From an uncultured Muribaculaceae bacterium (lineage in GTDB: Bacteria > Bacteroidota > Bacteroidia > Bacteroidales > Muribaculaceae): DNA of 39,059 nucleotides. The stretch covers positions 1-39,059 of the forward strand of contig CAJTRT010000020.1 of the NCBI GenBank assembly GCA_910579105.1, written 5' to 3'. Below the pieces are notes generated by a model. That model was not told where the DNA came from. It saw only the letters and a list, made by a program, of their open reading frames with translations, and searched no databases. Shown here piece after piece: positions 12,069 to 20,500 of this stretch. Both the position numbers and the translations under genes were made by a program. Each line of letters opens with the position of its first letter. Within the stretch, counting starts at the first letter, position 1.

Positions 12069-13069
12069 ATCGGTTTGCCGTTCCTTCTGATATTGAAGGC
12101 AAGCCTGTCAGAGGCTATCAGCTCTGCGAGCTCGTTCATTTCCAGGCATTGTTCCCTGGAAACAATAAAACGCCGGCTACGGAATTCGACAGGAGCGATT
12201 AGTAGCAACCTTCCCTCTTGGCAAAGCACGAACTCGCGGCCCGATGGCTTGAATCTCTCCGGGAATCCGTTCGGCAGGATGTGGATGATGGAAGCGCTGT
12301 TGTCAACCGCCAAGTTGCGGACGGCTTTCTCCCCCTCGCTGATAAACGGAGAAACCAGCACTCCGTGGCTCCTTATAGCCTCGCTCCACACCCGCTCCGC
12401 GGCAGCTGTCTCTTCCGCCGAAAACGACCTGCTGACTTTGACGACGCTCTTGGCGCAATGTCTGAGCAGCAACAGATTGCCATAGGCTGCCAGTTGCCGC
12501 CCGTTGACACTTATGAGGCGGCAGCGGTTGAAAAATTCGGGGTGATTTTTCCTCAGATAAAGCCTTTTGGGATTGTCATTGACATAACGGCAGAAAGCTT
12601 CCGCCTGGCCGCTTTTGCTGACGATGCGGTCGTTGAAACCCTTGGTGAACAGGCTTTCCCCGGCAAGCGTCAAAGATGATTCGGGAAATGCCTCGCGATA
12701 AGCGCCGGTACACCGCGCTTTTACAGCCGCTACGACACGCGGCAGAGGCATGGCATTAGCCTTTTCCACGAAAAGCACGACATGCACATGGTCGGGCATC
12801 ACGCTGTATGCCAAGATATTGACAAATGGATAATACTCCGGGATCCTGTTCAGTTCCCGGTCAATAATAGCGCCGACCGGGAACAGGTCGGTCTCAGCCT
12901 TGACCCCGTCCGGGGTTATCTCTCCCCTGACTGCGGAAAACGCGGGCGCTCCCTTTGCCGCGGAAAAAGTCACGAGGTAAATGCAGCGGGAAGTGTAGTC
13001 ATGCCATCGCGCCCGTCGCAGAAATGAGGAGCTTTGGCGCTGTTCTTCCGCGTTATGGTTTTCATCCAT
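12065..13069 (-). CDS. REP-associated tyrosine transposase (RAYT) with C-terminal DprA/SLOG-like region, copy 1
   Basis: A 334-aa protein whose first half is a Y1-type HUH nuclease of the IS200/RAYT class: the HUH pair H94-V95-H96 in YSVMPDHVHVVLF and a candidate catalytic tyrosine Y162 in RYVNDNPKRLYL. RAYTs are domesticated transposases that cut REP hairpins. The second half (about 236-318: GVLVSPFISEGEKAVRNLA, then IIHILPNGFPERFKPSG, LLLIAP and a closing SREQCLEMNELAE) has the rhythm of a DprA/SLOG Rossmann fold; this assignment is inferred. Typical RAYTs end before this region. The start at 13069 (MDENHNAEEQ) was chosen because the extra 56 codons upstream translate the REP arm and a polypyrimidine tract. 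It is paralogous to the 22160-23152 gene. Confidence 0.8.
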   Translation of the reverse strand: MDENHNAEEQRQSSSFLRRARWHDYTSRCIYLVTFSAAKGAPAFSAVRGEITPDGVKAETDLFPVGAIIDRELNRIPEYYPFVNILAYSVMPDHVHVVLFVEKANAMPLPRVVAAVKARCTGAYREAFPESSLTLAGESLFTKGFNDRIVSKSGQAEAFCRYVNDNPKRLYLRKNHPEFFNRCRLISVNGRQLAAYGNLLLLRHCAKSVVKVSRSFSAEETAAAERVWSEAIRSHGVLVSPFISEGEKAVRNLAVDNSASIIHILPNGFPERFKPSGREFVLCQEGRLLLIAPVEFRSRRFIVSREQCLEMNELAELIASDRLAFNIRRNGKPI

Positions 13070-13103
13070 ATGGATTGCGGTTGAGGGGGTGATGTTTGCG
13101 CTC

Positions 13104-13367
13104 ACGGCTCGCTGAAGCTCGCCGCACACGACAGCGGCTGCCGGAGTGGAGGAAGGGAGAGAAAAAGGGAAGGAGAGAAAGGGGAGAAAAGGAGGGAAAA
13201 GGAGGGAAAAGATGGGAATAGAGGACGAACGGGGCAAAAGGGGGAAGGGAGAAAAAAAAGAGTGAAAGAGGAAAGAAAAAGGGGGGCAGGAATAAAGCAG
13301 GGAAAGGCGGGGTGGGAAGTTGAAGCAGAGCCGGACCTGTCGGGTGCGGCGAGCTTCAGCGAGCCGT
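13104..13367. repeat. REP-pair element 1: inverted REP-like palindromes enclosing a polypurine tract
   Basis: The left arm (13104-13134) and right arm (13337-13367) are 31-bp inverted repeats with a single mismatch (at 13128). Each arm contains an imperfect palindrome, CGGCGAGCTTCAGCGAGCCG, that can fold as CGGC/GCCG plus GCT/AGC with facing GA bases, and a tract-facing GTCGGGTG. Between them about 200 bp is nearly all purine on the plus strand from 13143 to 13320, with repeated GGGAAAAGGA units. The left arm ends 35 bp upstream of the RAYT start and the right arm lies 20 bp beyond the stop of the S41 peptidase gene. The layout fits a REPIN-type element with an unusually long spacer. Confidence 0.8.
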
Positions 13368-13386
13368 CGAACGGGACCACCGGGCG

Positions 13387-15012
13387 CTACTTGGCGCCGC
13401 GGAGGAGGCTGGTGTAGCGCTCGCGGTCGTTGATGAGGTCGAGGGCCTGGCGGTAGGTGGGACTGAGGACGGGGTTGACGACCTTGAAATATGTGGAGGT
13501 CTCGAAGAGGTCGCGGCCTATGATGCCTTTGACTATGGTTTCCATCATGGCGCGGGAGCGGTTGAACTCCTCGTCGTTGTATTTCACGCTGTCGGCGACT
13601 CCCATCTCGACGATTGAGCGCATCATCTCGGGCCGCACGCGGAAGTTGTCGAGGAAGGATTTCTCGGTGGGATAGTCCTTTTTGAGCTGCTTGCGGTTGT
13701 CGTCGACGTAGGTTATGCAGTAGCGGTTGATGATACCCTTGGCCACCAGGTCGCGGTAGTAGTCGGAGTAGGCCGTTGTGTCGATCGGCACGAAGAGGTC
13801 GGGCATGATGCCTCCAGCGGCATAGACCGGGCGGTGGTTGCGGAGCGTCTCGAAGCGGAGCGAGTCGGGGAAATGGATCGAGTCAGCCGAGGAGAACTCT
13901 CCCGCCTGGTAGCGGTGGAGGATGTCGGCGCGGTATTCGTCCTCGTCGCCGGGGGTGTAGGGCTTCTGTATGCAGCGCCCCGAGGGGGTATAGTACTTCG
14001 ATACCGTCAGGCGTATCATCGAGCCGTCGGGGAAGGGGAACGGCCGCTGTACGAGCCCTTTGCCGAATGTGCGGCGCCCCACAACCAGCCCGCGGTCGTT
14101 GTCCTGCACGGCTCCGGCGGTGATTTCAGAGGCGGAGGCGGAGTACTGGTTGACGGTCACCACGAGGCGCCCGTCGAGGAAGTATCCGTCGCGCTCGGCT
14201 CCGTAGACCTGTGTGCCGGTCTGCGGGCCGTCGGTGTACACCACCAGGTCGCCGCGGCGCAGGAAGCGCGAGGCAAGCTCGTGGGCGGCTCCGAGGTATC
14301 CGCCGCCGTTATCCTCAAGGTCGAGTATGAGGTTCTTCATCCCCTGCTTTTTCAGGTCGGAGACAGCCTTGTCGAATTCAGCCGCGGTCTCCTCGGCGAA
14401 GCGCGAAATGCGTATGTAGCCAGTTTCCGGATCGGCCATATATGCCGCGTCGACCGAGTAGATGGGTATATCGTCGCGCACCACGGAGAACACTATCGGC
14501 TCCTCCACCCCTTTGCGTAGCACTTTGAGGTTGACCCGCGTGCCCTTTGGGCCGCGGAGAATCTTCAAAATGCGCGAATTGGGGCTTTTCACGCCCGAAA
14601 TTATGGAATCGCCGGCCTGCAGGATGCGGTCGCCCGGCAGGATCCCTACCTTTTCCGAGGGGCCGCCGGAGGTGGTCTGGATTACGAACAGCGTGTCGTT
14701 TAGCATGTTGAACTGCACCCCTATGCCCGAGAAGTTTCCTTCGAGGGGCTGGGTAAGCTCCTTTGTCTCCTCCGGGTCGGAGTAGGAGGAGTGGGGATCG
14801 AGATTTTTCAGCATCGCCACGATAGCGTCCTGCACCATCTTGTCGGTATCGACCGTGTCGACGTAGTAGGTCTCTATGATTTTCTCCGCGTAGCCGAGTT
14901 TCTGCGCCGGCTGCATCCGCGGCGGCTCCTGGGGCTGGCGCTGGAAGAATAATTGTCCGAAAGCCGCCGAGGTGGCTACCAGGGCGGAAGCTGCTATGAT
15001 GAATTTTCTCAT
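13387..15012 (-). CDS. C-terminal processing peptidase (S41, CtpA/Prc type)
   Basis: A 541-aa secreted serine protease. An N-terminal signal peptide (MRKFIIAASALVATSAAFG) is followed by a PDZ domain (about 95-180: FSGIGVQF and GGPSEKVGILPGDRIL), and an S41 catalytic core with the nucleophile region NQYSASASEI (288-297) and the general-base lysine K318 in RTFGKG. Family members degrade or trim periplasmic proteins by C-terminal recognition. A 160-residue C-terminal extension after the core is common in Bacteroidota homologues. It is the last gene of parE-coaD-ctp, 18 bp behind coaD. REP-pair element 1 lies just past its stop. Confidence 0.93.
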   Translation of the reverse strand: MRKFIIAASALVATSAAFGQLFFQRQPQEPPRMQPAQKLGYAEKIIETYYVDTVDTDKMVQDAIVAMLKNLDPHSSYSDPEETKELTQPLEGNFSGIGVQFNMLNDTLFVIQTTSGGPSEKVGILPGDRILQAGDSIISGVKSPNSRILKILRGPKGTRVNLKVLRKGVEEPIVFSVVRDDIPIYSVDAAYMADPETGYIRISRFAEETAAEFDKAVSDLKKQGMKNLILDLEDNGGGYLGAAHELASRFLRRGDLVVYTDGPQTGTQVYGAERDGYFLDGRLVVTVNQYSASASEITAGAVQDNDRGLVVGRRTFGKGLVQRPFPFPDGSMIRLTVSKYYTPSGRCIQKPYTPGDEDEYRADILHRYQAGEFSSADSIHFPDSLRFETLRNHRPVYAAGGIMPDLFVPIDTTAYSDYYRDLVAKGIINRYCITYVDDNRKQLKKDYPTEKSFLDNFRVRPEMMRSIVEMGVADSVKYNDEEFNRSRAMMETIVKGIIGRDLFETSTYFKVVNPVLSPTYRQALDLINDRERYTSLLRGAK

Positions 15013-15030
15013 TGTCTGTGTCTTGGGCGT

Positions 15031-15471
15031 TTAGGGGATGTATGGCGAGATGTCGCGGCCGAAAGCCGCCAGCTCGCGCACCATGGAGGAGCTGATTGCC
15101 GCGTGTTCCGGCAATGTATAAATTAGAACAGATTCCAGGCCTGAAAGGTTGCGGTTTATGTCGGCCAGCGCCCGCTCATACTCGAAGTCGGCCACCGTGC
15201 GCGCCCCGCGGAGCAGGAACCGCGCGCCGTGGCGCCGCGCCGCGTCGACCGTCAGGCCGTCGTATGTGACCACCTCGACCTTCGGCTCTCTGGCGTAGAC
15301 GCGCCGGATGGCCTCCAGCCTTTCCTCTACCGGCTGCCAGGGGCGCTTGGCCGTGTTGACCCCGATGCCGATCACCAGCCGCGAGAACAGCGGCAGCGCC
15401 CTGTCGACCACCGACTTGTGCGCCACCGTGAACGGGTCGAACGACCCCCCGAAGAATCCACACTCTCCCAT
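15031..15471 (-). CDS. coaD: Phosphopantetheine adenylyltransferase
   Basis: A 146-aa cytosolic enzyme that adenylates 4'-phosphopantetheine to dephospho-CoA, the penultimate step of CoA synthesis. Nucleotidyltransferase motifs are clear: GGSFDPFTVAH (with the T-x-x-H signature), LLRGARTVADFEYERALADINR, and the C-terminal ISSSMVREL that corresponds to the usual ISSS-x-x-[RK] motif. The length is at the short end of the family (normally about 155-165). The ATG at 15471 lies 6 bp after the parE stop, showing an operon with parE. Confidence 0.96.
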   Translation of the reverse strand: MGECGFFGGSFDPFTVAHKSVVDRALPLFSRLVIGIGVNTAKRPWQPVEERLEAIRRVYAREPKVEVVTYDGLTVDAARRHGARFLLRGARTVADFEYERALADINRNLSGLESVLIYTLPEHAAISSSMVRELAAFGRDISPYIP

Positions 15472-15477
15472 ACTGTC

Positions 15478-17481
15478 TCAGCTGATTTCGGAGTCGTCCT
15501 CGATGACGAGGTTGTCGATGATGAAGGTCTGGCGGTCGGAGGTGTTCTTGCCCATGTAGAATTCCAGGAGGTCGCCCACGGCGTCCTCGCGGCGGAGTGT
15601 CACGCGGTCGAGGCGCATGTCGGGTCCGATGAAGCCTCGGAACTCGTCGGGGGAGATTTCGCCCAGGCCCTTGAAGCGGGTGATCTCGGCGTTCTCGCCG
15701 AAGGCGGCGATGGCGTCGAGGCGCTCCTGATCGTTATAGCAGTAGTAGACGTCGCGGGGCTGGTCGCCGGTCTCTTCGGCTGTTTTCTTCCCTTTGGGTG
15801 ATGCCTTGCGGCGGGTGCTCTTTTTGTCGCGCACGCGGAAGAGGGGGGTCTGCAATACGTAGACGTGTCCTTTCTTCACCAGGTCGGGGAAGAACTGGAG
15901 GAAGAATGTCAGCAGCAGCAGGCGTATGTGCATGCCGTCGACGTCGGCATCGGTGGCGATTATGACGTTGTTGTAGCGGAGGCCGTCGATTCCGTCCTCG
16001 ATGTTGAGGGCGGCCTGCAGGAGGTTGAACTCCTCGTTCTCGTAGACCACCTTGCGGGTCAGGCCGAAGGAGTTGAGCGGTTTGCCGCGGAGGGAGAAGA
16101 CCGCCTGGGTCTCCACGTCGCGTATTTTCGTTATCGAGCCGGAGGCGGAGTCACCCTCGGTGATGAAGATCGACGAGGCGAGTTTCCTTTCCTCGTCCCC
16201 CTTGGGGTCGTTGAGGTGCACCCGGCAGTCGCGGAGCTTGGAGTTGTGGAGGTTTACTTTCTTTGCTCTTTCGCGGGCGATTTTTGTAACCCCGGCCATG
16301 GCCTTGCGCTCGCGCTCGCTCTCCTGGATTTTTTTCAGGATTATCTCGGCGGTGTCGAGGTCCTTGTGCAGGTAGTTGTCGAGCTCTTTTTTGAGGAAGT
16401 CGCTGATGAATTTGGCCACGGTGGGCCCTTCCGGCCCCATGTCGCGCGAGCCGAGCTTGGTTTTGGTCTGCGACTCGAAGATCGGCTCCTCCACCTTGAT
16501 GGAGATGGCTGCGATCATGCCGTTGCGGATGTCGGTGTACTCGAAGTTCTTGGCGAAGTATTCCTTGATGGTGCGCGACACGGAGTCCTTGAACGCCGTC
16601 AGGTGGGTGCCCCCCTGGGTGGTGTGCTGGCCGTTGACGAAGGAGTAGTATTCCTCACCGTACTGGTTGGCGTGGGTGAGGGCTATCTCTATGTCGTCCC
16701 CTTTGAGGTGTATTATGTCGTAGAGGGGCTCTTTCGTCATGTTGGCCTTCAGGAGGTCGAGGAGGCCGTTGCGCGAGACGTACCGCTTGCCGTTGAGGTA
16801 TATCGCCAGGCCGGTGTTTAGGTAGGTGTAGTTTTTCAGCAGGGTGACGATGAACTCCTGGTTGAAATGGTAGTCGCGGAACACCGTATTGTCGGGGGTG
16901 AACTCGACATAGGTGCCGTTCGGCTCGTCGGTGGCGGTCTCCTCGGTCTCGCTGAGCAGCTCGCCGCGGGCGAACTCGGCCCGCCGCGTGAGGCCGTCGC
17001 GGTGGCTCTGGATCACGAAGCGCGAGCTGAGGGCGTTGACGGCTTTGATGCCCACGCCGTTGAGGCCGACGGACTTTTTGAAGGCCTTGCTGTCGTACTT
17101 GGCGCCGGTGTTCATCTTCGAGGCCACGTCGATCATCTTCCCCAGGGGGACGCCGCGGCCGAAGTCGCGCACGCGCACGGTGCCCTCCTCCAGCTCCACG
17201 GTGATTTTGTTGCCGAAGCCCATCATATACTCGTCGATGGAGTTGTCGAGTACCTCTTTGAGCAGGACGTAGATGCCGTCGTCGTTGTAGGTGCCGTCGC
17301 CTAACTTGCCGATATACATACCCGGACGCAGGCGTATGTGCTCGTTCCAGGAGAGCGTCTTGATGTCCTCCTCGTCGTATTCGGCGGAGCCGCCCTGTTG
17401 TGCTTCGAGTTCTTCAACCTCGGCCTCCCGGATGTCAAGCAGGTCGTTGTCGTCGCGTTTGATTTCCTCAGTCATTGGCAT
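15478..17481 (-). CDS. parE: DNA topoisomerase IV subunit B (type IIA)
   Basis: A 667-aa ATPase subunit of a type IIA topoisomerase that decatenates daughter chromosomes together with ParC. The GHKL ATP site is seen in EVLDNSIDEYMMG and GRGVPLG, VGLNGVGIKAVNALS; the transducer follows, then the TOPRIM domain with ITEGDSASGS and the DADVDGMHIR acidic triad. A low-complexity K/R-rich insert (RDKKSTRRKASPKGKK) sits late in TOPRIM. It starts with an acidic extension (EEIKRDDNDLLDIREAEVEELEAQ). MPMTEE at 17481 is used; ATG 17475 is an alternative. It could be called gyrB by distant homology, but the domain order and length fit the Bacteroidota ParE branch. It leads the parE-coaD-ctp operon from the promoter at 17518-17525. 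Confidence 0.9.
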   Translation of the reverse strand: MPMTEEIKRDDNDLLDIREAEVEELEAQQGGSAEYDEEDIKTLSWNEHIRLRPGMYIGKLGDGTYNDDGIYVLLKEVLDNSIDEYMMGFGNKITVELEEGTVRVRDFGRGVPLGKMIDVASKMNTGAKYDSKAFKKSVGLNGVGIKAVNALSSRFVIQSHRDGLTRRAEFARGELLSETEETATDEPNGTYVEFTPDNTVFRDYHFNQEFIVTLLKNYTYLNTGLAIYLNGKRYVSRNGLLDLLKANMTKEPLYDIIHLKGDDIEIALTHANQYGEEYYSFVNGQHTTQGGTHLTAFKDSVSRTIKEYFAKNFEYTDIRNGMIAAISIKVEEPIFESQTKTKLGSRDMGPEGPTVAKFISDFLKKELDNYLHKDLDTAEIILKKIQESERERKAMAGVTKIARERAKKVNLHNSKLRDCRVHLNDPKGDEERKLASSIFITEGDSASGSITKIRDVETQAVFSLRGKPLNSFGLTRKVVYENEEFNLLQAALNIEDGIDGLRYNNVIIATDADVDGMHIRLLLLTFFLQFFPDLVKKGHVYVLQTPLFRVRDKKSTRRKASPKGKKTAEETGDQPRDVYYCYNDQERLDAIAAFGENAEITRFKGLGEISPDEFRGFIGPDMRLDRVTLRREDAVGDLLEFYMGKNTSDRQTFIIDNLVIEDDSEIS

Positions 17482-17517
17482 GATGCGTCAAAATCCCGGC
17501 ACACCGCCGAGCTAACG

Positions 17518-17525
17518 CAAAGTTA
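17518..17525 (-). promoter_or_regulatory. -7 box of the parE promoter
   Basis: On the minus strand 17525-17518 reads TAACTTTG, an exact TAnnTTTG. No ideal TTTG was found 19-21 bp upstream. The predicted leader is about 30 nt. It lies between the tamB stop and parE. Confidence 0.65.
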
Positions 17526-17563
17526 CGAAATTCCGGGCGAAAACGCCACTCCGCCCCGTAGTT

Positions 17564-20500
17564 TTAGTGATTTTTGTCATCTCCTTTGCGCTTGAAGGGC
17601 CAGAGGAAGGAGCCGAGGTTGTCGAAGTCGCGGCGGAAGATGATGCCCACGCCCTGGGTGGTGGGGGAGGTGCGCAGGTAGTAGTTCTGGTCGTTGTAGC
17701 GGTTGTAGGCTTTCAGGCGGAGGTTGCCCGAGCGGTTCAGGAGATATTCGAGGTCGAAGTCGCCGACGAACTGCGAGGAGTTCAGCGTCTTGTCGCGGTA
17801 GCCGAAGTTGCCGTTGAACAGCAGCCGGTTGTTGAGCAGCCGCGATGAGAGCGCCAGGTCGACCTCCACGTCGGAGAAGTCGCCGCGGTCCGAGCGGAAC
17901 GAGGGGGCTATGTTCCAGTTGTCGGAAATCTGGCCTAACAGAGAGCCGAGCTGCGAGGAGATGGTGGAGGAGGCTACCGACACCAGCTCGTTCCCCTTGG
18001 TGGTGGAGGCCATGTAGTCGGGGGTGTAGAACCGGTTGAGAGCCAGCAGATAGATAATCTGGCGGTTCATCATGTCGTCGGTGGAGACGATGGAGCGCAC
18101 CTTGCGGTAGACGTCGGAGGTGAGGGTGGGGAATTCGAGGTCGAAGGTGACGTCGGGCTGCCGCATGTCGCCAGTGACGTTCATCAGGGCGTTCACGGGT
18201 ACCGACGTGCGGTTGAGGTCCTTGTCCTCGAGGAACGATTCGTCGAGGTCCGAGAGGTTGGCGTTGAGCTGGTAGGCGGCCTTGATGTCGAGCTGGGCCG
18301 AGTAGGGGTCGCCCCGGAAGGCGATGCTGCTCCCCTGCTTGATTGTGAAATCCTTGATGATGATGTCCTGGAGGGTGAAGTTGTAGTCGCCCCGGTCGAG
18401 GGTGTAGGTGCCGTACATTTTCAGGTCGTTGTTGGCCGAGCCGTAGTCGAGCTGGAGCTGGCCGGAGCCGCGGGCGCGTATGCGGTCGCCCCCCACGGGG
18501 TCCATCACCAGGGTGAGCAGCGCCTGCGGGGTGACATTCATCACCAGGGATATGTTGTAGTCCGACGAGCCGGCCGCGTCGGCCGATATGCGCCGGCGCA
18601 GGCTGTTGACGAGGTCCATCCGCGGGTCGCGCCTGATTATCAGAGAGTCCTCTTCGACCCGGCCTGGTGTGCGGTCACGGAAAGTGAGGAAGGAATACTC
18701 CTCGGCCACCTGCCTGTCGGATAGCACGAAGGTGAAGGTTGTCCTGGCGGCGGTCGACATGTCGACCTTGATGTTCACTACCCCCGGCTCGCCGCTGACG
18801 GCCGCCGAGCCGTTGCCGTAGACGCGGCCGTACCACACGGGGCTTCTGGCGGCGGTCTCGTCGTAGCACAGGAAGTCGCGGGCCTTTGTTATGGTGAAGT
18901 TGAAGCGCGGCTCTTTGAAGAATTTGTGGCGCACCCATCCGTCAAGGCTGGCGGTGCGGCCGTTGGCGTCCCTGATTTTGATTCCGTCGAGGTCGATCAG
19001 CCCGGGGCGGAAGTGCACGGAATCGGAGGTCTCGTAGACTGTGTTGGTGAAGTTGACGCGCATTTTCAGTCTGTCGGCTTTCACGTCTCCCTCCAAGTCG
19101 ATGTATTTGAAGTTGCCCCACAGGCGGGCGCGGCCGGATGCCTCGCCGGTGATGTCGGATGCGAAGGCCGCCATGTAGGGCTGCATGAATTTCGCCGGAA
19201 TCCTGTCGGCCAGGAAGGTGAGGTCGAGGGAGTCGGCCATGGGGAAGATGCCGCCGTGTACTTCCGATAGGCGGTCGTCGCGGGTTATTGATGCATCGAT
19301 TGTGACGGCGTTCCGTTCGGTGTCCCACCGCGAGCGCACCAGCGCGTCGCCGAACACGGCTTTGTTATAGCTTATGTCTTTTACGCTCAGGCCCGGGGTG
19401 AGCAGAGCGGGGCGCTTGGTGTAAAGTCCTGAGGCGTGGAATGTTCCGGTTGCCGAGCCGCCGAGGGTGACGTTGTCGATGCCGAGCGTCTCGAAGAGGT
19501 AGTCGAGGCTGAAATCGCGCACGTCGACTGTCAGCGACGACAGGGGGTCGTCGCTGACCTCCCCGTTGATTTTCACGAACTGCCTTCCGTGGTGCACGTT
19601 TATGCCGTCGACCTTTACGGAGCGTCCGTCGATGGTTACAGCCGCCGGGTTGACAGTCCATGTGGAATCGTTGAAAGTCAGCGCGCTCCGGTGCAGGTCC
19701 ACGACGGTGCGCAGCCTTCCCGGGCCGTTTTCGGCATCCCCGTCGGCATGGCGGCGCGAGAAGGCCGCCGAGAGGCCCACCGCGCCCTCGTAGGCGCGTG
19801 GCCTGTCGATGTTCCACGACAGGTCGGCCGTCACTCTGTCGGGTGTCCCGTCGCAGTCGAGGCGGAGTGCCATCGGGCCGTTCTTGGTGGGCATCGTGGT
19901 AGCCAGGTCCAGGTTGTTTGTGCCCTCTGTGCCTGACATGCTGAATCGGACTGACGAGTTCTCGACCAGTTTGCTCCCTTGCCGCAGGTATGGGGCTTCC
20001 AGGTCGAGAGCCGCCAGCCTGGTGCCGGAATTGAACGAGCCTGTGATAGTGGCCGGGTATATGACGCTGACGGGCAGTTTGATGAGTCGCGAGAACTCCT
20101 CTGTCGACTTTATTTCGAGTTTGATGGCGAAATCGTTGAGCCGGGAGAACGCGTCATCTGTGCCGGGATTTGGAATCACTGAGGGTATGGAGGCTCCGAG
20201 CACGGCGGCCATCTGTGCCGGAAGCGCCTTGAAGTCGAACGTGCCCCGCAGCGAGCCGTCGAGGTAGTCCGATGCCAGGTTGACCTCGATTCCCCCGTCT
20301 GCCCCGCGGCCCGATGTTATGGCGAAGTCCTTCATCAGGAACGGTTCTCCCTCTTCCGGGGTGAATGACAGGTTGCCGAGCCGGGCATACCCTTCGGGAT
20401 GGTTCCAGTCGGAAGCGCGGAGGTCGACGTCGATGTTCCCCGCAAGGGTGGCGCCAGGAAATTTCTGCCATAGGCGCAGTTCCCGCGGGTAGCAGCGGGC

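Noticed and set aside
13070..13237. N-terminal extension of RAYT copy 1
   Set aside because: Translates the REP arm and polypyrimidine tract into Ser/Pro/Phe-rich text; the true start is 13069.
13102..13380. Minus-strand 92-aa reading frame
   Set aside because: Entirely over the polypurine element; low-complexity Phe/Pro/Ser translation.
14462..14785. Plus-strand 107-aa reading frame
   Set aside because: Antisense to the S41 peptidase PDZ region with no recognised motif.
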